The notes beneath the pieces are model-generated. The model ran no database searches, was not told the origin of the DNA, and saw only the letters and a list, made by a program, of their open reading frames with translations. DNA of 64,000 bases. Source: Pedobacter sp. KBS0701. Its GTDB lineage: Bacteria > Bacteroidota > Bacteroidia > Sphingobacteriales > Sphingobacteriaceae. Positions 1 through 9,113 of this stretch are shown here, in pieces. Made by a program: the position numbers and the translations under genes. The DNA is taken from the NCBI RefSeq assembly GCF_005938645.2, contig NZ_CP042171.1, forward strand, positions 4,898,001-4,962,000, in the 5' to 3' direction. Position 1 is the stretch's first letter. The number at the start of each line of letters is the position of its first letter.

Positions 1-253
1 AATAACAACGTTGTTGACGTCCTATCATATTATAATATTTTCCACTATGCATCATAAATCCACTTCGAATATTTAGAATCCCCTTTAAATTTACGTTTAT
101 TATTGGAATGCCTCTAGCTATAAAATCGTTATTAAAATTTACACCATTTAATTTAAATTTTATAAAGGTCACTAGCCAAGATATCTTAAAGGCCACGTGA
201 AAAAATAAAGTTTTAACTAATTTGGTTCCGTATCTTAAAATCATAATTAACAT
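1..253 (-). CDS. Partial left-handed beta-helix acetyltransferase (cut by window edge)
   Basis: Reading the minus strand from ATG at 251-253 gives an open frame of 84 codons that runs off the left edge without a stop. The product starts MLIMILRYGTKLVKTLFFHV and later has short glycine-spaced turns (ARGIPIINVNLKG, then LNIRSG and NMIGRQQRC). This looks like the N-terminal part of a serine/maltose O-acetyltransferase type hexapeptide protein, which would acetylate a sugar using acetyl-CoA. It lies 21 bp downstream of the stop of the GT4 gene on the same strand, so it probably belongs to the same operon and could decorate the region A polysaccharide. A second ATG three codons in is an alternative start. 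The catalytic part lies outside the window, so the family call rests on the N-terminal pattern only. Confidence 0.6.
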   Translation of the reverse strand, partial: MLIMILRYGTKLVKTLFFHVAFKISWLVTFIKFKLNGVNFNNDFIARGIPIINVNLKGILNIRSGFMMHSGKYYNMIGRQQRCY

Positions 254-274
254 ATTAATCACATGACAATGACT

Positions 275-1402
275 TTACTCATAGGCAGCAAACACTCTAC
301 GCGAAGACTCCCTGTCATCAAAATTTTCCCTAGCGAAAAGGACAGCCTTCTCACCAAAATCTTGCCGCTTGAGCTTATTCTCTCCTAGGTCAATACAATA
401 TTCATCAAACTCCTCCAAAGTGGAATATAAATATCCCGTTACATTTTGTATAATTAATTCATCAACCCCACCTATCTTTGCACCGATGCAAGGTTTACCA
501 ACTGATGCGGCTTCAATTGCTGCTCTTGCAAAATGTGGCTCAGTAAATGGTATTACGACTATATCACTAGATGCAATTAATTCGGGTACATCTTTTCTAA
601 ATTTCATCAAATGTATATTTGAATTACCTTCAGCTTCCTTAACTACATTTTTAGAATAACTATCCAAATTTTCCTCGTCAAGGCCTGCTATTACAAAATG
701 ATAATTGGGGTGTTTCTTTGATAAAATGTTAGCCCTATTGACTAATTCTAGAGCACCGTTACCTTTAGCCACTCTTGCTAGATATAAAAATACGACCGAA
801 TCGGCATCTAAATTTAATTCATCCCTAAGAATTCTACTTTTCAACTCGGGATTGTATAAAGTAAAGTCAACCGGATTGTAAACAATATCGATATTATTCT
901 TAGTTTTCATACTCGCTCCGGTAAAATGATCTATGGCGATAAACCTATCAACGAACCAATAACACATATTCTTTATAATTTTGCCTGCAATTGTTTTTCT
1001 CAAAGGCTCTCTAACGTGACATATTACCTTTATATTTTTATCAATACTCTTAACAGCCATAGCGGTTACAAAAAGACACGAAGAGTTGAGATGAACAATA
1101 TCTGGCTTAACTTGCCTAATAACCTTTCTAGAGTTAAAGAAAGAAAATAATGGACCAATAAGGTTTACTAAGAAAACTATTAAAGACTTTTCAACAACCG
1201 TTGATCCATGAAAGGGGTAAATACGTTCATTAATTATTATCTTTATTGGCTTCGGCTCAAAAATTTCCAATACAGGACCACGATAAATGCAAAGAAGACT
1301 TGTAGAATACTTGGTTGAATCTACGTTGTCTAGTAATAACGACAAACTTCTTGGCGCCCCACCAAGTCCCCCACTATGATGTACGAATAATAGATTCTTC
1401 AT
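275..1402 (-). CDS. GT4-type (GT-B fold) glycosyltransferase
   Basis: A 375-residue cytoplasmic or membrane-associated glycosyltransferase. The N-terminal acceptor domain opens with the loop HHSGGLGGAPRSL (about residues 8-20). The C-terminal donor domain (about 190-350) has FLYLARVAKGNGALEL, the helix HFARAAIEAASVGKP near residues 288-302 and GGVDELI after it. In the EX7E helix the first Glu sits one residue earlier than usual (TEPHFARAAIE), a variant I believe occurs in other GT4 proteins. It probably adds one sugar to the lipid-linked repeat unit of region A; donor and acceptor cannot be read from the sequence. Its first 29 bases overlap the end of the truncated glycosyltransferase upstream. 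Confidence 0.85.
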   Translation of the reverse strand: MKNLLFVHHSGGLGGAPRSLSLLLDNVDSTKYSTSLLCIYRGPVLEIFEPKPIKIIINERIYPFHGSTVVEKSLIVFLVNLIGPLFSFFNSRKVIRQVKPDIVHLNSSCLFVTAMAVKSIDKNIKVICHVREPLRKTIAGKIIKNMCYWFVDRFIAIDHFTGASMKTKNNIDIVYNPVDFTLYNPELKSRILRDELNLDADSVVFLYLARVAKGNGALELVNRANILSKKHPNYHFVIAGLDEENLDSYSKNVVKEAEGNSNIHLMKFRKDVPELIASSDIVVIPFTEPHFARAAIEAASVGKPCIGAKIGGVDELIIQNVTGYLYSTLEEFDEYCIDLGENKLKRQDFGEKAVLFARENFDDRESSRRVFAAYE

Positions 1403-2003
1403 AGAATATTATAATTAAAAATTTTAAACTCCATTTTTCTGATTTGTAAAAGATATTGAAAAGTAGGTTATCCATAATACAGGCTCGATGGATTGCTTGA
1501 GAGATCGCAACTATCTTAGCCGATTTATCTGCCCAAAATTTCATACAGCCAAATCCAAAGTTATATTTTGAACGATAATCTTTAACTAAGAACTCTCTGA
1601 AATGCCAAATGTATGCCTTTCTGATAAAGAAACTTACATAGGAACCTAGGCAAATACTCACGGAGTTTGAATGAAGAATTTTTACATTTTTTAATATTGC
1701 GAAAACCGGAAGAGTTAAAGCAATGAAAAAATTATAGATTAATTCTATCACAAAAAACACCTTTTTTTTAATAAGTTTAGATGACTTTGAATGAACATCT
1801 AATCGGTATGGTATATTATAACTCTTGACTTCAATTTTTGTTAATTCGGTTTTTAGAGATGGGTTTTCATACTTATATCCTCTGCATACTACAATCCAAT
1901 CTATCGAAGTATTGTTTCCTTCGATTAAATTTAACAGCGATCGGTTTGCACCATTTAAAGTAGATAAATGAGCAACTGCTAAAATTTTCTGTTTTTTACG
2001 CAT
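1374..2003 (-). CDS. Truncated glycosyltransferase (N-terminal GT-B half only), probably decayed
   Basis: An intact 209-codon frame that covers only the N-terminal half of a GT4-like protein. It begins with HLSTLNGANRSLLNLI, the same type of glycine/Arg-Ser-Leu loop as its neighbour (HHSGGLGGAPRSL). It continues with ILHSNSVSICLG, WHFREF and AKIVAISQAI, which are typical of the acceptor domain. After VAISQAI the expected donor-binding domain is missing; the last 30 or so residues (FNIFYKSEKWSLKFLIII and on) look like translated spacer. The frame ends 29 bp inside the next gene. GT4 proteins are normally 350-400 residues long, so this is best read as the remnant of a deletion and is probably inactive. 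A function as a free N-domain partner cannot be excluded. Confidence 0.6.
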   Translation of the reverse strand: MRKKQKILAVAHLSTLNGANRSLLNLIEGNNTSIDWIVVCRGYKYENPSLKTELTKIEVKSYNIPYRLDVHSKSSKLIKKKVFFVIELIYNFFIALTLPVFAILKNVKILHSNSVSICLGSYVSFFIRKAYIWHFREFLVKDYRSKYNFGFGCMKFWADKSAKIVAISQAIHRACIMDNLLFNIFYKSEKWSLKFLIIIFYEESIIRTS

Positions 2004-2028
2004 TTAATGTTTATTAAGAACCATATAA

Positions 2029-3243
2029 TTAGCGCCTTTCCATTATTAAAGAAGTATATTTTCTTTTAGTAATGACATTATTTCTTATTGGTTTTAATGA
2101 ATAGGGAAAAAAGAGGCAGGACGCAATAAAAAAACATACTGCTGGGGATTGGGAGGCTAAAGAATTGTTAGATGTAGCGACTATGATAAAAATAAAAAAT
2201 GTATAATATTTATCTAATTTATTATACCCTGCCATAAATGAAAATGACAATAAAGTAATCATGTATGCATAATACACAGTAAGTAACAAACCTAAGTCGA
2301 AAATCATAATCAAAATCCAATTCTCGATATGTAATAATCCTAATTTAACTTCCACAAATTCCAACCCAGATCCCTTGAAAATAAGGCTGTAATCAATGTA
2401 ATTTAACATTTCAAAAACATCAAATCTAGCAAGAATACTCGTATCATCAGATTGTATACCTTGAGCAAATAGGCGATCACCAAGATTAAAATAAGTAACA
2501 AAGAATAAAATAGCCATGCCACCACTAATCATGGCTATCATAGTTGACGCTCTAATCTTATTTCGGATCAGAAAATATATGCCATAACCCACAAATGTTA
2601 TTATTATCGCGAAGCGAGCATTGAAACATAACAAAGCAGAGAAGGCTAATAACAACAGGCCAGCCTTCCACTTTTTACTTAGATTTGAAATGGAAATAAA
2701 CAAAAATATAATCATTACGCAAAGAGCATTTGTCAACGGATGTCCGAGTAAAGAATTACTCCTAAAATATCCATCACCATCTATCATTCCATTTATATCA
2801 TCAGCATTATAAAGCGTATAAGGAAAAATTAGCGAGTGACTTATTCTCTCGTAAATTGCAAGGCAACACTCAATTATAAATAAAAATAAGAACCACTTGG
2901 CGCATAAAGATCGTGACCTTTCCTTTTTTATAAGTTCGCTAGCAAAAAAACAAAATAATAGCGGTATCAACAAATTCCCAACTAGTCTTGTTGATATACT
3001 TTGCTGGAAAAGTAGTCGGAATAGAACAATTATAAATATTATAAAGAGCGTATTTCCCCAATAGAACTTGTTCTTTATGAATACATCAATTTTCAACAAA
3101 GCAAAAAGAAGTAACAAATAGAACACAGGATGAATCGATCTTAAAAAGGAAGCATTCTCATCAATAGTACTCCAACCTAGTAGGGCAAAAATAGAATTAC
3201 CTATAAATATAAAAACGACTATTAGAACTTCTAAAAGAATCAT
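2029..3243 (-). CDS. Wzy-like O-antigen/capsule repeat-unit polymerase
   Basis: A 404-residue polytopic inner-membrane protein with about ten to twelve hydrophobic segments from residue 2 to about 385. In the middle lies a polar stretch with SNSLLGHPLTNAL (about 157-170), followed by FNARFAIIITFVGYGIYF. HP and R motifs in such loops are common in Wzy/WaaL-type proteins. It probably polymerises undecaprenyl-pyrophosphate-linked repeats on the periplasmic side in the Wzx/Wzy pathway, using material flipped by the flippase encoded two genes upstream. Wzy proteins diverge greatly, so the call rests on membrane topology, length and position in the operon. It sits 46 bp downstream of the preceding GT gene. 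Confidence 0.7.
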   Translation of the reverse strand: MILLEVLIVVFIFIGNSIFALLGWSTIDENASFLRSIHPVFYLLLLFALLKIDVFIKNKFYWGNTLFIIFIIVLFRLLFQQSISTRLVGNLLIPLLFCFFASELIKKERSRSLCAKWFLFLFIIECCLAIYERISHSLIFPYTLYNADDINGMIDGDGYFRSNSLLGHPLTNALCVMIIFLFISISNLSKKWKAGLLLLAFSALLCFNARFAIIITFVGYGIYFLIRNKIRASTMIAMISGGMAILFFVTYFNLGDRLFAQGIQSDDTSILARFDVFEMLNYIDYSLIFKGSGLEFVEVKLGLLHIENWILIMIFDLGLLLTVYYAYMITLLSFSFMAGYNKLDKYYTFFIFIIVATSNNSLASQSPAVCFFIASCLFFPYSLKPIRNNVITKRKYTSLIMERR

Positions 3244-3289
3244 ATAATTGATAGCTAAGTCTATTTAAAAATGAACCAGTTTTGAAATG

Positions 3290-4198
3290 TTAATCTATTA
3301 AAGTTTGATATAAGTTATACTTATCAAATACTTTTTTTATTTGAATATCATTTTGATTTTCCGTGTTATTTAAATTGTTTAATCCAATATCTTGAACTTG
3401 ATAATTCTCTAGATATTCTTCTCCATTAGGATTTCTCGTATAAACTTTTTTAGCTTGGGTACCTCTAAGAATTGACATTGCTTTAAACCAAACGTCGTCG
3501 GCTGTTTTGCATATATCAAGAAATACATCCTGATTAAATACTTCATCATCAAAACAGTTCGGCGGGTATAAGACCCCCCCTACACCTGTTGGAAAATTCA
3601 TTAGTGATGAGTCTAAAGACTTTGAGCACCAACTCCAATTTAGATAACGATCTAATAAATTAGGTTTTAGTAATTTCATTTTATGACCCCTATTGTAATA
3701 GATATATTTCGGATTATCTAAATAACCTAATATTAATTTGTCGATCATGTCGACATCGTAAATAACATCATCGTCAATGGTAATTATTGGATTATCAGGA
3801 AATAATTTTAACGAAGGGATTAATTTCTTGTAGGATTTTATGTCCGTGCAGTAGTATATCTCCAGACCGCGCTTCTGTTGTGATTTTAAGGCCATGGGTA
3901 GATTCTTACTTTCTAATTCATTTTCTAACCATAATATTATTCTATTCGCCTTCCGGCTCTGTTGCATAATAGATTCAATTGTTAGATATACGTCATAAAG
4001 CCTTTTACTATAAGTTGTCAGCGACACTATAAAATCAACATCGCAGTATTTTTCTTCCGAAGTACCCATAGATTGATCATTAAGTAGTGCATGATTTAGC
4101 ATTGATACACGATGATCATATAGGGACTTTTGATGAAGGCTCTCTATATGAGAACGGATTTTTACGAGATTTTTAATCTTGCTTATCACTCCTTGCAT
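3290..4198 (-). CDS. GT-A type glycosyltransferase (capsule biosynthesis)
   Basis: A 302-residue soluble protein. After a short charged N-terminus comes FIVSLTTYSKRLYDVYLTIE, a GT-A nucleotide-binding start, and then QSRKANRIILWLE. The metal-binding DXD-like motif is IITIDDDVIYD, about residues 139-149. GVGGVLYPP and TADDVWFKAM lie further on. This arrangement occurs in a group of capsule glycosyltransferases related to GT2. It likely transfers a sugar during repeat-unit assembly in region A. It lies only 8 bp downstream of the flippase stop, consistent with co-transcription. Donor and acceptor specificity are unknown. Confidence 0.75.
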   Translation of the reverse strand: MQGVISKIKNLVKIRSHIESLHQKSLYDHRVSMLNHALLNDQSMGTSEEKYCDVDFIVSLTTYSKRLYDVYLTIESIMQQSRKANRIILWLENELESKNLPMALKSQQKRGLEIYYCTDIKSYKKLIPSLKLFPDNPIITIDDDVIYDVDMIDKLILGYLDNPKYIYYNRGHKMKLLKPNLLDRYLNWSWCSKSLDSSLMNFPTGVGGVLYPPNCFDDEVFNQDVFLDICKTADDVWFKAMSILRGTQAKKVYTRNPNGEEYLENYQVQDIGLNNLNNTENQNDIQIKKVFDKYNLYQTLID

Positions 4199-4206
4199 GG
4201 TATTGG

Positions 4207-5640
4207 CTATCTTTTATATTTTAATAATTTTATTAGATCATAATGTTTAGTTCCTTGAATTATAGCTAAGAACACCAATAGCGAAATGGCAAACTTGCTT
4301 ATTAAGGAAAAAAAATCTGGAATATGGATGAATTGATCAAAGGCATATAAAAGAGCGGCTATACAAATTGATGCGAGTATTGGTTTCCAAATCAAAATCA
4401 GCATATCATTGATACTGGAACGCAACACCAAATTATATAGAATAGAATAAGAAACAACCATATTTATGGTTAGTGAAATATCCCATGCCCAGGCCATGGC
4501 AACTATGTTCCTAAAAAAATATGCAGCTAAAACAAAGCCCGATACCGTAAAAAAAGTATTGGATACTCCGTTAATAAACATCAGTTTAGTTGCATTTGCA
4601 GATTGATAAATTGCCCCGGAGGTAGACAAAATCATTTGAAAGGCTAAAGATATTGCAAGCACCTTGAAAACAGGAATGGCCAGAGCCCAATTATTACCGT
4701 ATACAATTTGAATCAATTCTCCTGCATTAAAGTATAGAAAAACACTTAACGGAAAACTAATCGTACCAACAAGCTTGATGATCTGATTATATTTTGCGGT
4801 TAATTCAACCTTATCATCTTGCAACGATGATAAAATGGGTTGCATTACCGGGGTAATCACATTGGTTACATTTTGTAAAGGTAACATCATTAAACGGTAC
4901 GATTTGTCATAGTACCCTAGCTCTTTTAATGTAAAATAGCGCCCAATAATCAATGAATCTACATTTCTGGAAAAATAATTCATAAAACTAAACAGAAATT
5001 GATAGAGCGAGAACGAATATATTTTTTTAAACGGACTTCCATCAAATCTTAAATCAATCTTTCTGGGAGAGTAATTTATATTGAAAAAAAACATACCGAT
5101 GCTGGTAAAGATTGGGGATATTAATAGCGCATACATACCTACACCTTGAAAGGCAGCATAAATAGATACAATACCAGATAATACCTGCAATAGTAATGTC
5201 CTTTTTGCAATTAGCTTGAAATGCTTATTTTTTAATATACTAGCCTGTGGAACAATATTCATCGCTGCAAAAAACAATTTGATAGATAAAATTTGGCAGA
5301 TGAGTATCAAAGCGGTGTCATTATAAAAGTTAGCAATTGGCTTTGCCAAGCAAAAAAACAAAATGGCTAACAGTATACCCCCTAAGATGGTAAAGGTAAA
5401 TATTGAGTTTAAATTTTCATCGGATAAATCTTTCCTTTGTATAATTGCCGGTCCTATTCCCATATCTGTAAAAATATTAAGAAAGTCAATTAAAACTGAT
5501 GCAACAGCAACTACTCCAAACGCTTCAGGAGAAATCAATCGTGCAAGAATTGCAGAAATTATTAGTGAAATAATGACCGCTGAATATTTTTCAATTGCCG
5601 ACCACATCACGCCATGAAACATCTCTTTTTTGATAGACAT
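4207..5640 (-). CDS. Wzx-type polysaccharide flippase (MOP superfamily)
   Basis: A polytopic inner-membrane protein of 477 residues that would flip undecaprenyl-pyrophosphate-linked repeat units to the periplasm. It opens with the amphipathic helix MSIKKEMFHGVMWSAIEKYS, followed by ILARLISPEAFGVVAVA and MGIGPAIIQRKDLSD, which are typical of Polysacc_synt/WzxC-like proteins. About twelve to fourteen hydrophobic segments follow, with YFTLKELGYYDKSYRL near the middle. I chose ATG at 5638-5640 because the only upstream in-frame start is a TTG at 5685 that would add 15 residues not typical of the family. The 152-bp spacer to the kinase gene is AT-rich and shows no clear promoter or terminator. Confidence 0.85.
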   Translation of the reverse strand: MSIKKEMFHGVMWSAIEKYSAVIISLIISAILARLISPEAFGVVAVASVLIDFLNIFTDMGIGPAIIQRKDLSDENLNSIFTFTILGGILLAILFFCLAKPIANFYNDTALILICQILSIKLFFAAMNIVPQASILKNKHFKLIAKRTLLLQVLSGIVSIYAAFQGVGMYALLISPIFTSIGMFFFNINYSPRKIDLRFDGSPFKKIYSFSLYQFLFSFMNYFSRNVDSLIIGRYFTLKELGYYDKSYRLMMLPLQNVTNVITPVMQPILSSLQDDKVELTAKYNQIIKLVGTISFPLSVFLYFNAGELIQIVYGNNWALAIPVFKVLAISLAFQMILSTSGAIYQSANATKLMFINGVSNTFFTVSGFVLAAYFFRNIVAMAWAWDISLTINMVVSYSILYNLVLRSSINDMLILIWKPILASICIAALLYAFDQFIHIPDFFSLISKFAISLLVFLAIIQGTKHYDLIKLLKYKR

Positions 5641-5792
5641 AACTAAATGAAAATTATTAACAATAAATATATGATATCTAAACAAAAAGTGTCATACAAT
5701 GGGAATCCAGCTTGCTTTAAATAAGTCATAGTTAAAGGTTGAGATCGTAATATGAGATGATCTCTACATCTATTTATTAAACTTAATATCAA

Positions 5793-8192
5793 CTATGTTT
5801 TTTTACGAAGATTAAAAAAGCTGTCTTTTTTTACTTTACCTTGATCGCCATAACTTCCATATCCATATCCATATCCATATCCATATCCGTATCCATATCC
5901 ATATCCGTAACCATAACCATCAGTCGCTTGAATATCATTCACAACGATTCCAACATGCTTCATTTTATTATTAGCACGCAGGTCTTCTGCAATTTGCAAT
6001 TGCTTTTTATAGGTATAATTCTGTCGGACCAGATACATACAAATATCTGCGTTATTAGATAATAGTTGTGCATCTGTAACAATTCCAACGGGCGGTGCAT
6101 CAATAATAATATAATCAAAAGTCTCCTTTAATTTAGCTATTAAACTACTGGTTCTTTCGTTCAACAACATCTCTGCAGGATTAGGAGGCAGAGGTCCAGA
6201 ACTTATTAGAGATAAGTTTTCATGGATACCAAGTGGCTTGATTAAATCAGATATACTTAACTCATCGTTAATGACATAGTTTGTAAATCCAATATCATTT
6301 CTAACCCCTAATTTATCAGACAACCCTGGTTTTCTTAGGTCTAGCTCCATTAACAATACTTTCTTATTGGAGAGTGCTAAGATATTACCCAAATTGATGG
6401 CCACAAATGATTTCCCTTCACCTGACATACTCGAAGTAAGTAAAACTACTTTGCCGCCTTTATCTTTAAAAAAGAAAGACAGATTGGTTCTTAACGCCCT
6501 AAATTGCTCTGATATTGCAGATCTTGAACTGTTAGCAACCACTAAATTATCACTTTCCTCATTATGGCTTATCTCGCCTATTATAGGAACCTGAGTAGCG
6601 TTTGTGATATCTTCTTTTGACTGTATCTTATCATTTAACGCTTCCTTACCATAGATTAAGCCAATTGGTATAATCAATCCTGCGAAAAAGCCAAGAATAT
6701 AAACTAGTTTTTTGTTTGGAGAAAATGGTTTATAGTCAGACTTAGCGGGGTCAATTGTTTTTGAATTTGCTATATTAGAAGTTTTGGAAATAGCTGTTTC
6801 TTCAGCCTTTTGCATGAGGAAAATATAAAGCTCTTGTTTAATTTGCTGTTGTCTTGCCAGATTTAAGTAACTGCGTTCAATTTTTGGTACATCTTTAACC
6901 TGACCTTCGGCCTGCTGCATTTGTGCTTTGAGCTTCCTTTTGGTAATGAGAAAGCCATCAAGTGTAGTGGCTAAGTTCGATTCTATATCTGCACGGGCAT
7001 TTTGTATTTCTTTATCAATTAATATGATACTAGGATTATTCTCAGTCATACCAATGAGCTTCCTTGCGCGCTCAAGGGTTAACTGATTATATTTCTCCAC
7101 TGCACCACTAAATACTAAATCAGCAGGAATCAAAGAACTTGGCAATACACGTTTGTTATCAGCATCTTTCAAATATTGCTGCAAGCTTTCCATGATTGAT
7201 ATTTGTGTCTCTACTTGTGCCAGCTGTTTTACATAATCGCTGGTTACCTGTACCAATTGCTTAGACTGTTCTGACATATCTGCCAGATTGTTTCTTTGCT
7301 TAAAACCCTGTATATTACCCTCTAAATCACCTAATTCGCCTCCAATATAGGCAAGACGATTTTGAATAAATTTAACTGTACTATCTGCTATTTCATTCTT
7401 ATCTCTAAGATTTTCCTGAACATATTTTTCGATAAGCTTGCTCAGAATAACCTCGCCCTTTTTAGGTAGCGGATATTGTAATTTCAAATCAACAATCGTT
7501 ATTAATTTATTTTTAACTTCAACAGTTAAGCTCTCTTGTAAAGAAGCAACTGCAGCATCAATTGATCTGATATTAACTAGGAACTCTTTTTTAGTTATCC
7601 TCTTTGGAAGGTCACCATTCACCAACTTTACTGTCCCTACCCTGGGTAGGTTGAAAATTTGATTTACCTTAACATCCTTTTGAAAATCCTTGCTACTGAC
7701 AGAAAATTTTTCATTATCCCCTATCACAACTGATAAATCTGTATTTTTAATGGTATCTGCAGCTTTAATAATTTGAAGCTTGAAAGGAGATTGGTAAACC
7801 TCTATATTTTTAACTCTACCCTTTTCATAGACAGTAATATTTAAACTCAAGTCTTTAGCCACCTGTTCCATCAAGAAACGAGTTTTTAAAATCTCAGCTT
7901 CATTGTCGACAGTACTTTTAGTGCCAAGTAAGCCCCCAAGATCTCCTAACATATCGGCACTTCCCAGCATACCAGCTCCTTTTTTTTCATCATTGACCAA
8001 AACCCTTGCCGTAATATTATAATAGGGTGTTTTGTATCTTAAGTATAAAAAAGCAACTACTAAACATATTACAATCGAAAGTATTATTAGATACCATTTA
8101 GATAATGCTAGAAAAAATACCTTCTTAAAGTCAACGTTATCGTCTTTCTCCTGAAGCGATTCTTGGTTCATATTGTTAATCATATTTAACAT
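5793..8192 (-). CDS. Wzc-type polysaccharide co-polymerase and tyrosine autokinase
   Basis: A fused Wzz/BY-kinase of 799 residues that controls chain length and export. A first membrane segment lies near residues 30-50 (LSKWYLIILSIVICLVVAF). A long periplasmic coiled-coil domain follows, then a second membrane segment near 520 (YILGFFAGLIIPIGLIYG). The cytoplasmic kinase has Walker A SMSGEGKS (about 590), Walker A' LLMELDLRKP (about 616) and Walker B IIIDAPP (about 697). The C-terminus carries ten Gly-Tyr pairs plus one more Tyr (about 758-783), the expected autophosphorylation cluster. ATG at 8190-8192 is preferred over the TTG at 8195; it is 5 bp after the Wza-like stop. Its likely phosphatase is the PHP protein encoded at 9114-9848. 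Confidence 0.93.
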   Translation of the reverse strand: MLNMINNMNQESLQEKDDNVDFKKVFFLALSKWYLIILSIVICLVVAFLYLRYKTPYYNITARVLVNDEKKGAGMLGSADMLGDLGGLLGTKSTVDNEAEILKTRFLMEQVAKDLSLNITVYEKGRVKNIEVYQSPFKLQIIKAADTIKNTDLSVVIGDNEKFSVSSKDFQKDVKVNQIFNLPRVGTVKLVNGDLPKRITKKEFLVNIRSIDAAVASLQESLTVEVKNKLITIVDLKLQYPLPKKGEVILSKLIEKYVQENLRDKNEIADSTVKFIQNRLAYIGGELGDLEGNIQGFKQRNNLADMSEQSKQLVQVTSDYVKQLAQVETQISIMESLQQYLKDADNKRVLPSSLIPADLVFSGAVEKYNQLTLERARKLIGMTENNPSIILIDKEIQNARADIESNLATTLDGFLITKRKLKAQMQQAEGQVKDVPKIERSYLNLARQQQIKQELYIFLMQKAEETAISKTSNIANSKTIDPAKSDYKPFSPNKKLVYILGFFAGLIIPIGLIYGKEALNDKIQSKEDITNATQVPIIGEISHNEESDNLVVANSSRSAISEQFRALRTNLSFFFKDKGGKVVLLTSSMSGEGKSFVAINLGNILALSNKKVLLMELDLRKPGLSDKLGVRNDIGFTNYVINDELSISDLIKPLGIHENLSLISSGPLPPNPAEMLLNERTSSLIAKLKETFDYIIIDAPPVGIVTDAQLLSNNADICMYLVRQNYTYKKQLQIAEDLRANNKMKHVGIVVNDIQATDGYGYGYGYGYGYGYGYGYGYGSYGDQGKVKKDSFFNLRKKT
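5859..5918. repeat. Hexanucleotide microsatellite encoding the Gly-Tyr kinase tail
   Basis: Ten consecutive 6-base units, mostly atatcc on the plus strand, with gtatcc, gtaacc and ataacc variants. On the minus strand they encode ten Gly-Tyr pairs at the C-terminus of the Wzc-type kinase. Units are in frame, so slippage would change the number of tyrosines without shifting the frame. It is flanked by acttcc on the left. Confidence 0.95.
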
Positions 8193-8197
8193 CAAGT

Positions 8198-9007
8198 TTA
8201 TAAACGTGTGAAAATAACGACCAAAACTGATGCTAGCGACCCAATAAGTGCGTAGGTTTGCGTTCGGGCTTGGTTAAGTGATGCAGCCTTTCCTTTATTT
8301 GGTTCCACATAAAGGACATCATTTTGCTTTAAATAATAATAAGGGCTATTAAATATCTCTTTAGAGTTTAAATCAAGCCTTGCAAACTCTTTCTTCCCAC
8401 CATTATCACGTATAAGGGTAACGTTTTCTCTCCGCCCAAAAATGGTAAGGTCACCGGCCAGGCCCAATGCATCCAATACACTTACCTTCTCATTCGGAAT
8501 GATATAAGAAGCAGGTCTATTTACTTCTCCTAAAACAGTAACCTTAAAATTTGCAAATCTGACTTGAACATTGGGATTTGTATATACGACAGCTGCTTTC
8601 TCTTTAATCAAATCTCTGGCTTGAAACGTGGTTAAACCCAATACTTTAACCTTTCCTACTACGGATAAGTCAATCTCTCCGTTTTTATCCACCAAGAAAC
8701 CTGATGTTGGCGGAGTAGCCCCTAATGAAGCAACTGGCCCGACACTCGTACTGATGGCCTGACTACCAACCTGGTTAACAACCATATTAGTTACCGGATC
8801 CATAGTGAAAATTGATATTGATAAGATATCATCTGCCTGAATAACGGGATCCGTAAACTTAGCCGTGTTGGCCAGTTCAGATTGCCCCAGAGCACTTATA
8901 TCTTGAAAATAAGCAACCTTTTTAGTACTTACACAAGAAGTTAAAAATAAGATGGATATCAAAAAACATATTTTTGCAAATCTCACTTTACATATTGGCA
9001 TTTTCAT
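8198..9007 (-). CDS. Wza-type polysaccharide export lipoprotein (OPX, SLBB domain)
   Basis: A 269-residue outer-membrane lipoprotein. The signal peptide ends in the lipobox FLTSC with Cys25 as the predicted lipidated residue. The Poly_export domain follows (about 50-150, with QADDILSISIFTMDP and GEIDLSVVGKVKVLGLT). One SLBB domain is seen at about 155-235 (FKVTVLGEVNRPASYIIP). A hydrophobic C-terminal segment (YALIGSLASVLVVIF) matches the Bacteroidota form of OPX proteins rather than the E. coli Wza barrel helix. It should form the outer-membrane exit for the capsule, working with the Wzc-type protein encoded 5 bp downstream. A second Met at codon 3 is an alternative start. Confidence 0.92.
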   Translation of the reverse strand: MKMPICKVRFAKICFLISILFLTSCVSTKKVAYFQDISALGQSELANTAKFTDPVIQADDILSISIFTMDPVTNMVVNQVGSQAISTSVGPVASLGATPPTSGFLVDKNGEIDLSVVGKVKVLGLTTFQARDLIKEKAAVVYTNPNVQVRFANFKVTVLGEVNRPASYIIPNEKVSVLDALGLAGDLTIFGRRENVTLIRDNGGKKEFARLDLNSKEIFNSPYYYLKQNDVLYVEPNKGKAASLNQARTQTYALIGSLASVLVVIFTRL

Positions 9008-9113
9008 AGGTTATTGAGAAAGTTTATTGGATTGAACAACTGTATTTGTTGGTTTAAACTTCAAACTTAGCGTTTTAAATAATGAAAACATATACTGTAG
9101 TGCTAAATTTATA

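Noticed and set aside
5859..5918. Short repeat array considered as CRISPR-like
   Set aside because: Units are 6 bp with no spacers and lie in a coding frame, so it is a microsatellite.
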